From a virus: DNA of 29,846 nucleotides. The notes beneath the pieces were generated by a model. It did not search any database. It worked only from the letters and a program-made list of their open reading frames with translations, and had not been told where the DNA came from. The DNA is taken from IMG/VR virus record IMGVR_UViG_3300025110_000080, positions 1 to 29,846 of that record; one strand, written 5' to 3'. Every line of letters starts with the position of its first letter. Within the stretch, counting starts at the first letter, position 1. The position numbers and the translations under genes are program-made. This document shows, piece by piece, positions 6,893 to 14,459 of this stretch.

Positions 6893-8619
6893 TAACTTCG
6901 AGTACCTCCAGAGCCACCTTGCATATCTTGAAAAATTTGTCTTTCTGCTTCTTCTTGTGTATAGCCTTGGTCAACTAAAGCTTGTATTTCTGCGTCTTGT
7001 TGTGTTGTTCCGCCTTCTCCTTGGCCAAAAGTAAATTGACCCTTCTCTTCAATGTCTCTAATACTGCTAAGTAAGTCTGACTGAAATCCTTCAACAACAC
7101 CTCTGCGTTTACGAGCCTGTTCTCCTAATAATCCACTATATTGCTGACCAAACGCTTGTGAGCCTGCACCAGCACCCGCAAATCCACCACCCATGTTTCT
7201 TTGTGCATTGTACATTTGTAATAATGCTTGTCTACCGCCTGATTGAATATCGCCAAACTTTTGTTGATATCCCATACTAAATTGCGGTAAATCTTTTAAA
7301 TATTTTTCTAATCTTGGGTCATTAGCAATATAATCCATTCCCATTTGTCCTAGTGCTGCCATTGGGTCTATAGCTGTTCCATACCCACCATAAGCTCCCG
7401 GAGCAGAGCCACCTGTACCAGTCCCAGTCCCTGTACCCATCCCTGTACCAGTTCCTGTACCAGTTCCCGTTACTGCACTAGTTCCTGTTCCCGGCGTAAA
7501 ACCCATATCAGTACCAACACCAAGGTCAACTCCAGAGCCATCCCCTAAAACAGAACCGCCTAAAAAATCACCCATATTAAAACCACTAGCAGATAGTTGA
7601 CTTAAAGCCTCAGTATCAATACCTCCCATTGTTTTTGGAGTTTGTGTAGACATAGGAGACTTAGCTGTACCAGCATAATCAGTAACAGTGCTAGTTTGTT
7701 GAGCCGCTTTTCTTGCTTCTTCTGTAGACATATTTGCTAACGCTTCTGCTGACATATTTGTATGAACTGGCCCTCCATGTGGATATTTAGGTATCATTCC
7801 ACCTTGTTTATTCATAATAAGTCCGGGATATCTACTTCCAGACTGTAACGGGCCTTGCGTTCTAGTGCCATAATTTATTAAACTTTCATAAGAAGTTGGA
7901 GAATAATCGTAAGTTGGCATAAAACTAGAAATAGAAGCTTGCGGAGAAACAGTATTCATATCTTGAAAAGCCCAATCAGGTATGTCACTTGACAGCACAT
8001 TAGAAGACATGGCATTTCTTCTCCTAAAATCTTGTCTAATATTATCAGAGCTTGGGAATTGAAAAGGTTCGTCAACGTCTAGTATTTCTTCTGGTGTTCC
8101 AGCATCTGGCAGTGAACCTGCATCGCCAAACTTAGCATCTAAATAATTTAAACCTCCACGTGTAATAAAATCATCCCAACCAGTATCTAGCCCTTGAATA
8201 AAAGCTCGTTCTTTTCTACTCTTACTAAAATCATCTGAAGCGCCTTGCAAGTCTTCTTTTGTTTGTAATGCATATTTTCCACCCTCAAATTCGGTTGGTG
8301 TATATCCTGAAACTTTTTCACCGAAAAAACGACCTAACCCAGAGCCTAATCCTTTTCCAATAGACTTTCCAACAAACTGACCTACTCCGGGAATAGGAAT
8401 AAAACTACCTGCAAGTTCTCCAGCTTTACTAAAAAGATTACCTAAAAGATTTGCTTTTCCCATCTTTTCTGCATCTCTATCTTTTTTTCTTTGTAAATCA
8501 GCTAGTTCAGCTTGATACTCTCTCCCTCTTCTTGAGCGAGCTATTTGTCCACCTAACTGGTAATTGTTTGACTTGCCTACCATACCGCCACCATATAATT
8601 CCATTAAACTATTTGCCAT
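6892..8619 (-). CDS. Glycine-rich virion-associated protein with GGM motifs
   Basis: The protein has 575 residues. The N-terminus is MANSLMELYGGGMVGKSNNY followed by QLGG, then a charged helix (~27-55) and a Gly/Ala-rich, weakly hydrophobic segment (~65-100, SFIPIPGVGQFVGKSIGKGL). Residues 273-283 read GGMIPKYPHGG, matching motifs in the large protein at 24612-26456. Residues ~378-403 are a GT dipeptide repeat. The C-terminal half includes LPQFSMGYQQKFGDIQSGGR, which looks conserved, then an acidic/Gln tail. No enzyme motif is visible. Position between the nozzle-like gene and the ejection genes suggests a structural or internal virion component. GGAA precedes the ATG. Confidence 0.6.
   Translation of the reverse strand: MANSLMELYGGGMVGKSNNYQLGGQIARSRRGREYQAELADLQRKKDRDAEKMGKANLLGNLFSKAGELAGSFIPIPGVGQFVGKSIGKGLGSGLGRFFGEKVSGYTPTEFEGGKYALQTKEDLQGASDDFSKSRKERAFIQGLDTGWDDFITRGGLNYLDAKFGDAGSLPDAGTPEEILDVDEPFQFPSSDNIRQDFRRRNAMSSNVLSSDIPDWAFQDMNTVSPQASISSFMPTYDYSPTSYESLINYGTRTQGPLQSGSRYPGLIMNKQGGMIPKYPHGGPVHTNMSAEALANMSTEEARKAAQQTSTVTDYAGTAKSPMSTQTPKTMGGIDTEALSQLSASGFNMGDFLGGSVLGDGSGVDLGVGTDMGFTPGTGTSAVTGTGTGTGTGMGTGTGTGTGGSAPGAYGGYGTAIDPMAALGQMGMDYIANDPRLEKYLKDLPQFSMGYQQKFGDIQSGGRQALLQMYNAQRNMGGGFAGAGAGSQAFGQQYSGLLGEQARKRRGVVEGFQSDLLSSIRDIEEKGQFTFGQGEGGTTQQDAEIQALVDQGYTQEEAERQIFQDMQGGSGGTRS
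7411..7488 (-). repeat. GT-dipeptide coding repeat
   Basis: On the + strand this is a run of imperfect units close to CCTGTACCAGTT, encoding (Gly-Thr)n with one Met interruption. It forms a flexible linker in the glycine-rich virion protein. Slipped-strand length variation between relatives would be expected. Confidence 0.7.
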
Positions 8620-8620
8620 T

Positions 8621-8815
8621 TTATATTCCTGTAAATTCCATGTACCAAAGTTTGCCGAACTCTTTACGGTACACCCTTAATGTTTGACCACCTGCCAATA
8701 CGACACGCTCATCTCCATCGCTCATCTCATTAATAGACGGTTGTTGTGTGGACGCAGAAACCTGTGTCCTTTTAGTTTGTTCAAGTCTTCTAAGTCTTAC
8801 ATCTACTTCGCTCAT
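8621..8815 (-). CDS. Small protein beside the tail nozzle-like gene
   Basis: This 64-residue protein has an N-terminal helix (MSEVDVRLRRLEQTKRTQ), a Ser/Gln-rich linker, then a compact beta-rich end (ERVVLAGGQTLRVYRKEFGK, ending LWYMEFTGI). No named family is recognised. Its ATG overlaps the stop of the 854-residue gene (ATGA) and its own stop lies two bases before the next start. Such tight coupling suggests it works with the tail protein, perhaps as an accessory subunit. Confidence 0.6.
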   Translation of the reverse strand: MSEVDVRLRRLEQTKRTQVSASTQQPSINEMSDGDERVVLAGGQTLRVYRKEFGKLWYMEFTGI

Positions 8816-11376
8816 GTGACTCTCTTATTAATTGTTCTGTATTCTATTGAAATATCGTTAATATCAATTCTAGCACCAGCTGTAGGATTAGAAATTTTAA
8901 TTTGCATACTTTGGCACTCTACTGGAGAAGAAGGATATGCATACAACACATCCCAAGCACTACTTGTATCTAAAAAATTACCTGTAAAATTAGAAAAAGA
9001 TGTGCTTCCATTTATTGCATAAGAAATAGGTGTTGTTTGCGCTGAACTAGACTGATAAGTAATGCGCAATCCATATACTTTTTTAATTCTTGCAGGGTCT
9101 CCAAAATCTATATCTTTAGTTTTTACTATAAATTTACCTGTAGAAACTGTAGAACCTTCTTCAGCACTATCAATACCTCTTTGAGAAGCACTAGAAGAAC
9201 TAGTTAGGGTGCTCATGCTATTAAAAATAACATCTCCAGAATTATCATCAATCAGATTGCTAAAGAAATAATCATCATCATCTTTAACTGCTTTTGCCCA
9301 TCCTCTTGCATCAAAATTATATACAAAAAAATCACCTATTCCAGCAGTGGTTAAAGATAAATCATTTTGACCGACATATAAGCTGTTGGTCTCTTCGTGA
9401 AAAGCAACCAGTGGGTGACTGTTGTCAGTAGCATTAACTGTCCAATCTTTTTTAGGTATCTTTCCTTTTATTAAATTTTTAATACCTGTGCCATCAAAAA
9501 AGAAAGCACCAAATCTATTTGCCCAAAAAATACCATCTTGACTGTAAAAAACACCACCTGTAGAAGCTACTCCTTTGTTTCTTTCTGTTGACTCTAAAAA
9601 CCAGTTAGCAGGTGAAGGTGAGCCAATATTAATAACATATAAAGTTTTTCTTTTAAACGCAAACAGTCTATCGCCATAAGTAGCTAGAGCAGTGTATTCA
9701 TCAGAATCACCTTTAACTACATCTATAAAAAAACTACGAGGAAACGTTTCGTATTTATTAGGAGGCGTATACATAATGCGGTCACGCATTCTTTTCATAA
9801 TGTTTCCAAAAGTAAGTGTACCATTTGTTACACTACCACCAGTAGTAGAAGCAGATAGCTCAAATGTAGTCGCATTAGTTATAGAAGATACAAAAGCTCC
9901 GCTTGGAATACCCGTACCGCTAACACTCATACCAATTCGTATACTATCTGTACTATCCATTGTTATAGTAGGGTCATTATTATAATCACAAGTAGCGTCA
10001 GTAAATGGGTCTGCATTTTCATCTACCATTTGAACATTGCAAACAAATACACGCCGGTTTGCTATAATGGAATCTTTATAAGATTCACCGAACTCTGATA
10101 AACTAATAGAAAACTCGTCAGGATTAAACCCGTTTAAAATAGTATAGGTCTCAAGGTTTTCAGATGTCAATATTAGTGTGTCTACACCAGCCTCTGTAGC
10201 ATCACTACCTACGGCCCATGCTTTATACTCGTCATCCATTCCAGTCCTACAGCCGTCCTTTAAGTCCATGTCTATCATTAAAGACCAAGGTTCATTTGTA
10301 CCGTTTGGACGTATATAAACACGCGCACCTGTAATCCTCTCATCGTATGCTGGCGAAGCGTTTACATCTATATCTACATAATCACCAGAAGCTGTCGTAA
10401 ATGTATTGTTAGCGGTAGGTATGTATAATTTAGATTCTTGATTACCTCTATAAATAAACGAACCTGCTATTTGATATGTTTTTGCACCAAACTGTCCAAT
10501 AGTATCGCTATCTGTAGCCGGATGTGTAACGTTTAAATGAAATCCCGTGCCTGCACTTGGATACGAAGACCCATGAATTAACAAAGCAGTAGGCGGTGAT
10601 AAGTCACAATCATTTGCATACCAATTATCATAAACGTCTTTCGCTACACCCGCATCTTCAAAATGAATTTGTTTAATATAACCGTATTGTTTTCTTTTCA
10701 TCCCCGAATTAAATGCACCATCTGCTATCCTAAGAGTATCGTCAGAAGCAAAAAATATTCCCTTTGCTAAAACAGTAAAGACAGTAGCCCCTGCTTCAGA
10801 AGCTTCAGTTGTAAAAGTTGGTGCCCCAAAACTAAGGTCTTTTGAACCAACTATCTTTTTTACCCGAACCACTCTATTATTAGCCGCGACGTCTGTACAT
10901 CCGGTAATTCTTATTACATCAGCTTCTTTAAATTTTTCTTCAAAATTTTCAGAATCATTCGCGTCAACTATAGTCGTTGATTGAAATTGAAGCTCATTAG
11001 CTGCAAAAGAAAAAGATGAAGGTGTCCCCATGTCTACAACAACAGCCTCAGCCGTGCTACTTCCGTTTAATGAGACTTCTCCTGTTATAGAATTAAGGGC
11101 AGCTACCCAAGTTTCTCCAATATCTTTTGCCGCAGCAGAACCTTCTCTATCTGTTTCAAAAGGAAAAATTCCACCACCGGGATATACATATATATCTGGA
11201 ATACTGCTAGTGTCTCCATCATCTCCTCTTACTAAATTAGCTGTCATTAGCCTTCCTGCTTTTTTTAAATTAGCATTATCTGCTTGCGCCAACTCATTCA
11301 TAGCAATATCTCTTGGGTCTTGAATTAAATTTAATCCACCGCGAAAATCATTTAACTTTAAAAACTGTTTAGGCAT
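8812..11376 (-). CDS. Tail nozzle-like structural protein
   Basis: The protein has 854 residues. It starts with LNDFRGGLNLIQDPRDIAMN and ELAQADNANLKKAGRL, a beginning I associate with large tail proteins of short-tailed marine phages: 'F+GGLN, D.RDI..NEL..A.N'. It continues as an all-beta, Gly/Ser/Asp-rich sequence. Around residues 460-510 there is a small Ig-like/beta-sandwich unit (SGTGIPSGAFVSSITNATTF). It is followed by a propeller-like stretch (YGDRLFAFKRKTLYVINIG; GVFYSQDGIFWANRFGAFFF). No signal peptide or catalytic motif is visible. The likely role is a tail nozzle/tubular protein (the place of T7 gp12). The endolysin gene ends just before it, and AAGGGA provides the ribosome binding site. 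Confidence 0.6.
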   Translation of the reverse strand: MPKQFLKLNDFRGGLNLIQDPRDIAMNELAQADNANLKKAGRLMTANLVRGDDGDTSSIPDIYVYPGGGIFPFETDREGSAAAKDIGETWVAALNSITGEVSLNGSSTAEAVVVDMGTPSSFSFAANELQFQSTTIVDANDSENFEEKFKEADVIRITGCTDVAANNRVVRVKKIVGSKDLSFGAPTFTTEASEAGATVFTVLAKGIFFASDDTLRIADGAFNSGMKRKQYGYIKQIHFEDAGVAKDVYDNWYANDCDLSPPTALLIHGSSYPSAGTGFHLNVTHPATDSDTIGQFGAKTYQIAGSFIYRGNQESKLYIPTANNTFTTASGDYVDIDVNASPAYDERITGARVYIRPNGTNEPWSLMIDMDLKDGCRTGMDDEYKAWAVGSDATEAGVDTLILTSENLETYTILNGFNPDEFSISLSEFGESYKDSIIANRRVFVCNVQMVDENADPFTDATCDYNNDPTITMDSTDSIRIGMSVSGTGIPSGAFVSSITNATTFELSASTTGGSVTNGTLTFGNIMKRMRDRIMYTPPNKYETFPRSFFIDVVKGDSDEYTALATYGDRLFAFKRKTLYVINIGSPSPANWFLESTERNKGVASTGGVFYSQDGIFWANRFGAFFFDGTGIKNLIKGKIPKKDWTVNATDNSHPLVAFHEETNSLYVGQNDLSLTTAGIGDFFVYNFDARGWAKAVKDDDDYFFSNLIDDNSGDVIFNSMSTLTSSSSASQRGIDSAEEGSTVSTGKFIVKTKDIDFGDPARIKKVYGLRITYQSSSAQTTPISYAINGSTSFSNFTGNFLDTSSAWDVLYAYPSSPVECQSMQIKISNPTAGARIDINDISIEYRTINKRVT

Positions 11377-11769
11377 TTATCCCTTTATCTCAAAGTGTAC
11401 CAAGTCGTCAAACTTATTATCTTTGGTATGTGTGTCTTGATTCCAGTCTCCGCCCCAACGAATGTTCATACCCATTTCTTTCGCCACTCCGAGAACAAAG
11501 CCACCAAAGTAATGGAACCTATCACGGTCACTCCAATCAATAGGATAAGGAGCCACGTCAACAGCAATAGAGGGATTTTGATTATGTTTACCATTCGGAT
11601 ACTTAACTTTACTCTTGCCGTCAGCAAAGGCTTTATTTTGGCGCTCCTCTCCTCTGTGCCCCTCGATAATGGAACAATCGAAATGCTTAACTACCTCGTA
11701 AAACAGTTCTTGTAATTTTTGGTCGCACGTCTTAAGTCTGCTAATGGAGCGCTTTCCAAAGCGAGGCAT
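11377..11769 (-). CDS. Endolysin, M15-type (T5-endolysin-like) peptidase
   Basis: The 130-residue, single-domain protein would cut peptide cross-links of peptidoglycan to release progeny. The zinc-binding pattern of the M15 family is visible: H62 in GKHNQNPSIAVD with D71, then H125 in DDLVHFEIKG. D122, three residues before H125, stands where the T5 endolysin has its catalytic aspartate. The fold signature 'W..RDRFHYFGGFVLGVAKEM' sits between them. There is no signal peptide, so it needs a holin or another membrane lesion to reach the wall. Its ATG overlaps the stop of the 51-residue gene upstream (TAATG), in a run of small membrane-protein genes that supports the lysis role. Confidence 0.88.
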   Translation of the reverse strand: MPRFGKRSISRLKTCDQKLQELFYEVVKHFDCSIIEGHRGEERQNKAFADGKSKVKYPNGKHNQNPSIAVDVAPYPIDWSDRDRFHYFGGFVLGVAKEMGMNIRWGGDWNQDTHTKDNKFDDLVHFEIKG

Positions 11770-11924
11770 TATTTAAAACTCTCTAACAAAAGTTTTACTT
11801 CTTCCCACACTTCGTCATCTTTTTTAGACTTAGTAGCACCTACTGCATAGTCACCTATCATCATTAACAGGCCAACCATTCCTAGTTTTTTAACCAGTCG
11901 TTGTATTATTCTTTTTAACATCAT
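11769..11924 (-). CDS. Small membrane-associated protein in the lysis cluster
   Basis: The protein has 51 residues and starts at MMLKRIIQRLVKKLGMVGLL, with AAGGA just upstream. It has a basic amphipathic N-terminal helix, a short hydrophobic stretch (GMVGLLMMIGDYAVGA) and an acidic C-terminus (DDEVWEEVKLLLESFK). The stop overlaps the endolysin ATG (TAATG). It could be a small holin, a pinholin-like protein or a holin regulator. The hydrophobic part is too short to be confident of a full membrane span. The gene fills an otherwise empty 160-base interval. Confidence 0.6.
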   Translation of the reverse strand: MMLKRIIQRLVKKLGMVGLLMMIGDYAVGATKSKKDDEVWEEVKLLLESFK

Positions 11925-11933
11925 TCTTCCTTG

Positions 11934-12125
11934 TTATTTATTATTTGAAGCCTTACCAAAATTAGCACCTAAAAAATTAACAACATCTAAAATCATTTGT
12001 ACAATTCTATCGTCACTTTTGTTAGGTGTCATAGATGCTATTACAGCAAATCCACCAACAATACTTGCAGCTGCTGATAAGATAGCTACATAGTTATTTG
12101 AAATTACACTTACAATATCGCTCAT
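11934..12125 (-). CDS. Holin candidate with one N-terminal membrane segment
   Basis: This 63-residue protein has a clear membrane segment at about 11-32 (NYVAILSAAASIVGGFAVIA). A charged turn (TPNKSDDR) and a C-terminal amphipathic helix (IVQMILDVVNFLGANFGKAS) follow. This layout recurs in small proteins beside endolysins of aquatic phages and is the best holin candidate here. A strong AAGGAG stands before the ATG. Topology and pore formation are inferred only from hydropathy and position. Confidence 0.6.
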   Translation of the reverse strand: MSDIVSVISNNYVAILSAAASIVGGFAVIASMTPNKSDDRIVQMILDVVNFLGANFGKASNNK

Positions 12126-12126
12126 T

Positions 12127-12384
12127 CTAACTCCTTATGTTAAAAAGCCAGCCAATAAAACCAGAAAAGATTACGGCAATTGCAGAACCCACCGCTTTAA
12201 TTGCTGATGTCTGCTGTTCTAAAACACGTACCCTTCCATTCTGTTCTTTAACCAAGCCTTTGATTTCATCTACAGATTCTTTAATGTGGGCCAACTCACT
12301 GTTCTGTTTAGCTCCCATTACTGTTAGTTCTTCTAGTCGAGAATCTACGCCAACTCTCCAATGTTCTACTTCTACTTTGTTCAT
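12127..12384 (-). CDS. XhlA-like coiled-coil protein with C-terminal membrane anchor
   Basis: This 85-residue protein is a heptad-rich helix from about 10 to 60 (RLEELTVMGAKQNSELAHIK; VRVLEQQTSAI). One membrane segment follows near the C-terminus (63-81, VGSAIAVIFSGFIGWLF). This is the layout of haemolysin XhlA-type phage proteins, which associate with the membrane and assist holins. Its ATG overlaps the stop of the upstream coiled-coil gene (ATGA). A holin accessory role is inferred. Confidence 0.55.
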   Translation of the reverse strand: MNKVEVEHWRVGVDSRLEELTVMGAKQNSELAHIKESVDEIKGLVKEQNGRVRVLEQQTSAIKAVGSAIAVIFSGFIGWLFNIRS

Positions 12385-12695
12385 TTTCCGTTTATCCTAC
12401 CTTTTAAATATGCCAAATCATCAGTAACATCGTTTAATTCCTTTACAATATCTTCTCTATGTCTTTGTCCAACCTCATCGCTTCTATTCCATCGGTCTAA
12501 CATCTTTAAAATAATTCCTTCAACATTAATCATTTTAGTTTCAGCTTTGACGATAGACTGCCTAATGATATCTAGGTCTTCATTTTGCAGCTTTTGACTT
12601 TTAATTAAGTTCATTATCATCATAACAAACAAAACAACTATTATACCAACAGCTCCGTATTCGGCATACAAACTAAAGACCTTAGAATCAATCAT
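12381..12695 (-). CDS. Membrane protein with N-terminal anchor and coiled coil
   Basis: The protein has 104 residues. A hydrophobic helix spans about 12-31 (EYGAVGIIVVLFVMMIMNLI), followed by a long charged helix (40-100) with heptads (IRQSIVKAETKMINVEGIIL). No lipobox and no cysteine are present. The shape (short outside end, one span, coiled coil) resembles inner-membrane spanins or holin-like proteins of the BhlA kind, but orientation cannot be told. It is coupled to the XhlA-like gene by an ATGA overlap. Confidence 0.55.
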   Translation of the reverse strand: MIDSKVFSLYAEYGAVGIIVVLFVMMIMNLIKSQKLQNEDLDIIRQSIVKAETKMINVEGIILKMLDRWNRSDEVGQRHREDIVKELNDVTDDLAYLKGRINGK

Positions 12696-12697
12696 TC

Positions 12698-12919
12698 TTA
12701 TTTTTTTGAATCTTCTTTATCTATGGAAGTTTTTAACGCATCTACAAATGCTTGCCTTCCAAAGCGTAATTGAATCAAATTAAATTCACTTGAATTTAGC
12801 TTTTTGTCAAGGTCAGCTATGTGATTTATCATTGATTTTTGTTCGTCGTTCATTGATTCAATATCATATTCTTTATCGTCTATCTTAAGTATCGGCTTTT
12901 CTTTTTCTGTTTTAGCCAT
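12698..12919 (-). CDS. Small soluble helical protein (DUF6447-like)
   Basis: The real start is the ATG at 12919, which has AAGGAG five to six bases upstream; a longer frame from 12964 would overlap the previous gene and has no such signal. The 73-residue protein reads ILKIDDKEYDIESMNDEQKS, then MINHIADLDKKLNSSEFNLI, then QLRFGRQAFVDALK. A short beta hairpin followed by two helices fits the family I recall as DUF6447, common in marine phages; the name is from memory. It is soluble and lies between the secreted thioredoxin-like gene and the membrane coiled-coil gene. Function unknown. Confidence 0.7.
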   Translation of the reverse strand: MAKTEKEKPILKIDDKEYDIESMNDEQKSMINHIADLDKKLNSSEFNLIQLRFGRQAFVDALKTSIDKEDSKK

Positions 12920-12942
12920 TGTAACTCCTTTGTTTGTTTGTT

Positions 12943-13329
12943 TTATTTTTGTCTTGAATACCAATCAATAGATTTTTTAACATCATCTGTGGTCAATTCA
13001 AGCTTTCCATCAAAATTTGCTTTCCAAGCTTTTACTTTTTTACCATCTTTAAATAAAACTACACTTGGAAAATTTCTTAATCTTAATTTTCTAACAGTTT
13101 GACTTACATTCTTTGCAGGTAATATCATCATCTGTGTTCCTAAATAAGCACTATCACCAGTTACGATAAACTTGCCTTGATAAAAATTTTGTTTACTATC
13201 TTCTGACCATTCAGCGGTATACCGAACTAACCACATTCCTTTATAAATAGCGCCATAAAAATTTGCATCATTCACGACTTGTTGTGCTGGTTTACTAAAT
13301 ACCAACGATAATAATAGTAGCCACCTCAT
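12943..13329 (-). CDS. Secreted thioredoxin-fold protein lacking both active-site cysteines
   Basis: The protein has 128 residues. The N-terminus MRWLLLLSLVFSKPAQQ looks like a short signal peptide. The body follows the thioredoxin order. WLVRYTAEWSEDSKQ (33-47) matches the strand and active-site loop usually read as AEWCGPCK, with W41-S42-E43-D44-S45-K46. LRLRNFPSVVLFKDGKKVKA (82-101) matches the cis-proline strand (P88) and the turn after it. The C-terminal helix follows. There is no cysteine anywhere in the protein, so thiol-disulphide chemistry is excluded. The two serines use different codons (TCA and AGT). A binding, chaperone or structural role outside the cytoplasm is likely. The gene is coupled to its upstream neighbour by ATGA and sits in the lysis/membrane cluster. 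Confidence 0.65.
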   Translation of the reverse strand: MRWLLLLSLVFSKPAQQVVNDANFYGAIYKGMWLVRYTAEWSEDSKQNFYQGKFIVTGDSAYLGTQMMILPAKNVSQTVRKLRLRNFPSVVLFKDGKKVKAWKANFDGKLELTTDDVKKSIDWYSRQK

Positions 13330-13679
13330 TGTACTGCAATCCTCAAGTCAATAACTTGTTGTTTTAGTTTTTCAATTTCTTCTTGTAATTCTTCAACCAT
13401 TTCAAAAATCTCGTCTTGGTTTTCACCTAAGTCTCCAACCTGTTGTTTATATTGTTCGTATGATGGACTCCAATTATAATCGCTAATGCCTTTACTTGGA
13501 TATTCTTGAGAGAATAAAGATACAGGAACAGGTAATTCTTTAGCTTCTTGTATGTCTGCCTGAAGGGCAAACCACATTCCGATGAGGCTACTAAGGCCCA
13601 TTCCTCCAGCAATCATTGTTTGAAGACTAAGGGTAAACTTTGACCCTAATATTTTTTCTTCGCTTATTTCTTTACTCAC
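13326..13679 (-). CDS. Membrane protein with N-terminal anchor and C-terminal coiled coil
   Basis: The protein has 117 residues and starts at GTG, overlapping the upstream stop (GTGA). One membrane segment lies at about 17-41 and ends in GMWFALQADIQEAKELP, a sequence I recall from many aquatic phages. A Pro/Ser/Tyr-rich linker (50-72) follows, then a strong coiled coil (85-115, EMVEELQEEIEKLKQQVIDL). It has no cysteines. It could be an inner-membrane spanin or a scaffold for the neighbouring thioredoxin-like protein. It is probably paired functionally with the next gene upstream, which has the same layout. Confidence 0.6.
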   Translation of the reverse strand: MSKEISEEKILGSKFTLSLQTMIAGGMGLSSLIGMWFALQADIQEAKELPVPVSLFSQEYPSKGISDYNWSPSYEQYKQQVGDLGENQDEIFEMVEELQEEIEKLKQQVIDLRIAVQ

Positions 13680-13945
13680 TTTTTTAAACCTATTTTTTGT
13701 AATAAACTTTTTTGTTCTTTTACTGTAGCTTCTAATTCTTCAATTTGTTCCTGTTCCATTCCTTCTACCGATGCAGTTAAAACAGTAACTTTACTTTGCA
13801 AATCATTCAACGTTGAATCTATACTTGCAAATTTCATTTGTATTTGATAATATGATGCAATTAATAAGCTAATACCTACCATCGCTTTTATTAAAAAAGC
13901 TATTGATATATGTATTTGACTATCTGCACTAATACCCTTCTGCAT
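13676..13945 (-). CDS. Membrane-anchored coiled-coil protein, inner-spanin-like
   Basis: The protein has 89 residues. One membrane segment lies at about 13-33 (ISIAFLIKAMVGISLLIASY), followed by an uninterrupted coiled coil (38-85, FASIDSTLNDLQSKVTVLTA; QIEELEATVKEQKSLLQ). The size and layout fit an inner-membrane spanin subunit. The gene upstream, which overlaps it by 17 bases, carries a possible lipobox, and overlapping i-/o-spanin genes are a familiar arrangement. The similarity is architectural only. Confidence 0.55.
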   Translation of the reverse strand: MQKGISADSQIHISIAFLIKAMVGISLLIASYYQIQMKFASIDSTLNDLQSKVTVLTASVEGMEQEQIEELEATVKEQKSLLQKIGLKK

Positions 13946-14153
13946 TTAAAGAATCCAATTCCATTTCTATTCTCATTAATAATGAGTCAACTTCAAATAT
14001 TTGCTGATTAATCTCTTCAAAATCTTTATTGTATCCAGCTATATAAATATTATCATCACAAGACGACACAATCATAAACACATAAGCTATAGCTACCATA
14101 CCAGTCATCTTAAGTAGTGTATTTAAAAAAGTTTCTATTTTATCTTTTTTCAT
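13929..14153 (-). CDS. Small lipoprotein-like or single-span membrane protein
   Basis: The protein has 74 residues. A charged start (MKKDKIETFLNTLLK) is followed by a hydrophobic stretch (16-31) that ends in MIVSSC, a plausible lipobox with C32, then CDDN. If processed, the mature protein has about 43 residues and is acidic and helical (DFEEINQQIFEVDSLLMRIE). The aspartate at +2 would favour inner-membrane retention under enterobacterial rules. It may instead stay as a single-span protein. It overlaps the next gene by 17 bases, an arrangement seen in some spanin pairs. Function is inferred. Confidence 0.5.
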   Translation of the reverse strand: MKKDKIETFLNTLLKMTGMVAIAYVFMIVSSCDDNIYIAGYNKDFEEINQQIFEVDSLLMRIEMELDSLNAEGY

Positions 14154-14458
14154 TAGTTTTTAGTACCCCAACTATCCTGTCTTTCTTGTGCGGTATGATT
14201 AAAAGTTTGAGTCTGTGTATTTACTCTACTTTCTCCACTACCATTAGAAGATTGTCTTTGAGGTCTTTGATTATTAAAAGTATCAGGTTGCATTCTGTAA
14301 TGGTAGTAATGACTTGGAAATGGTCGATAGATATATCTTACCATATACTGGTCATTAGTATAGTAATTAACCCTCTTAGCTGGTTTACCATCTGTAAGTT
14401 CGACAACTGCCAAACCTAAACAGAATCCTACAAATGTCCACATAAATGCCTTACCCAT
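14153..14458 (-). CDS. Small membrane-anchored protein with Tyr/Gln/Asn-rich tail
   Basis: The protein has 101 residues. The N-terminal hydrophobic helix (about 4-20, AFMWTFVGFCLGLAVVE) acts as a signal anchor. The remainder is polar and aromatic (NYYTNDQYMVRYIYRPFPSH; YYHYRM), then Gln/Asn/Ser-rich and disordered-looking. No family is recognised. The tail would lie outside or within the periplasm. Genes on both sides abut with one base or overlap (TAATATG, TAATG). It is the first of the run of envelope proteins after the fibre genes. Confidence 0.6.
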   Translation of the reverse strand: MGKAFMWTFVGFCLGLAVVELTDGKPAKRVNYYTNDQYMVRYIYRPFPSHYYHYRMQPDTFNNQRPQRQSSNGSGESRVNTQTQTFNHTAQERQDSWGTKN

Positions 14459-14459
14459 A

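Noticed and set aside
12920-12964. Longer start for the DUF6447-like gene
   Set aside because: The extra 15 residues lie over the start region of the overlapping neighbour and have no ribosome binding site, whereas the ATG at 12919 has AAGGAG at good spacing.
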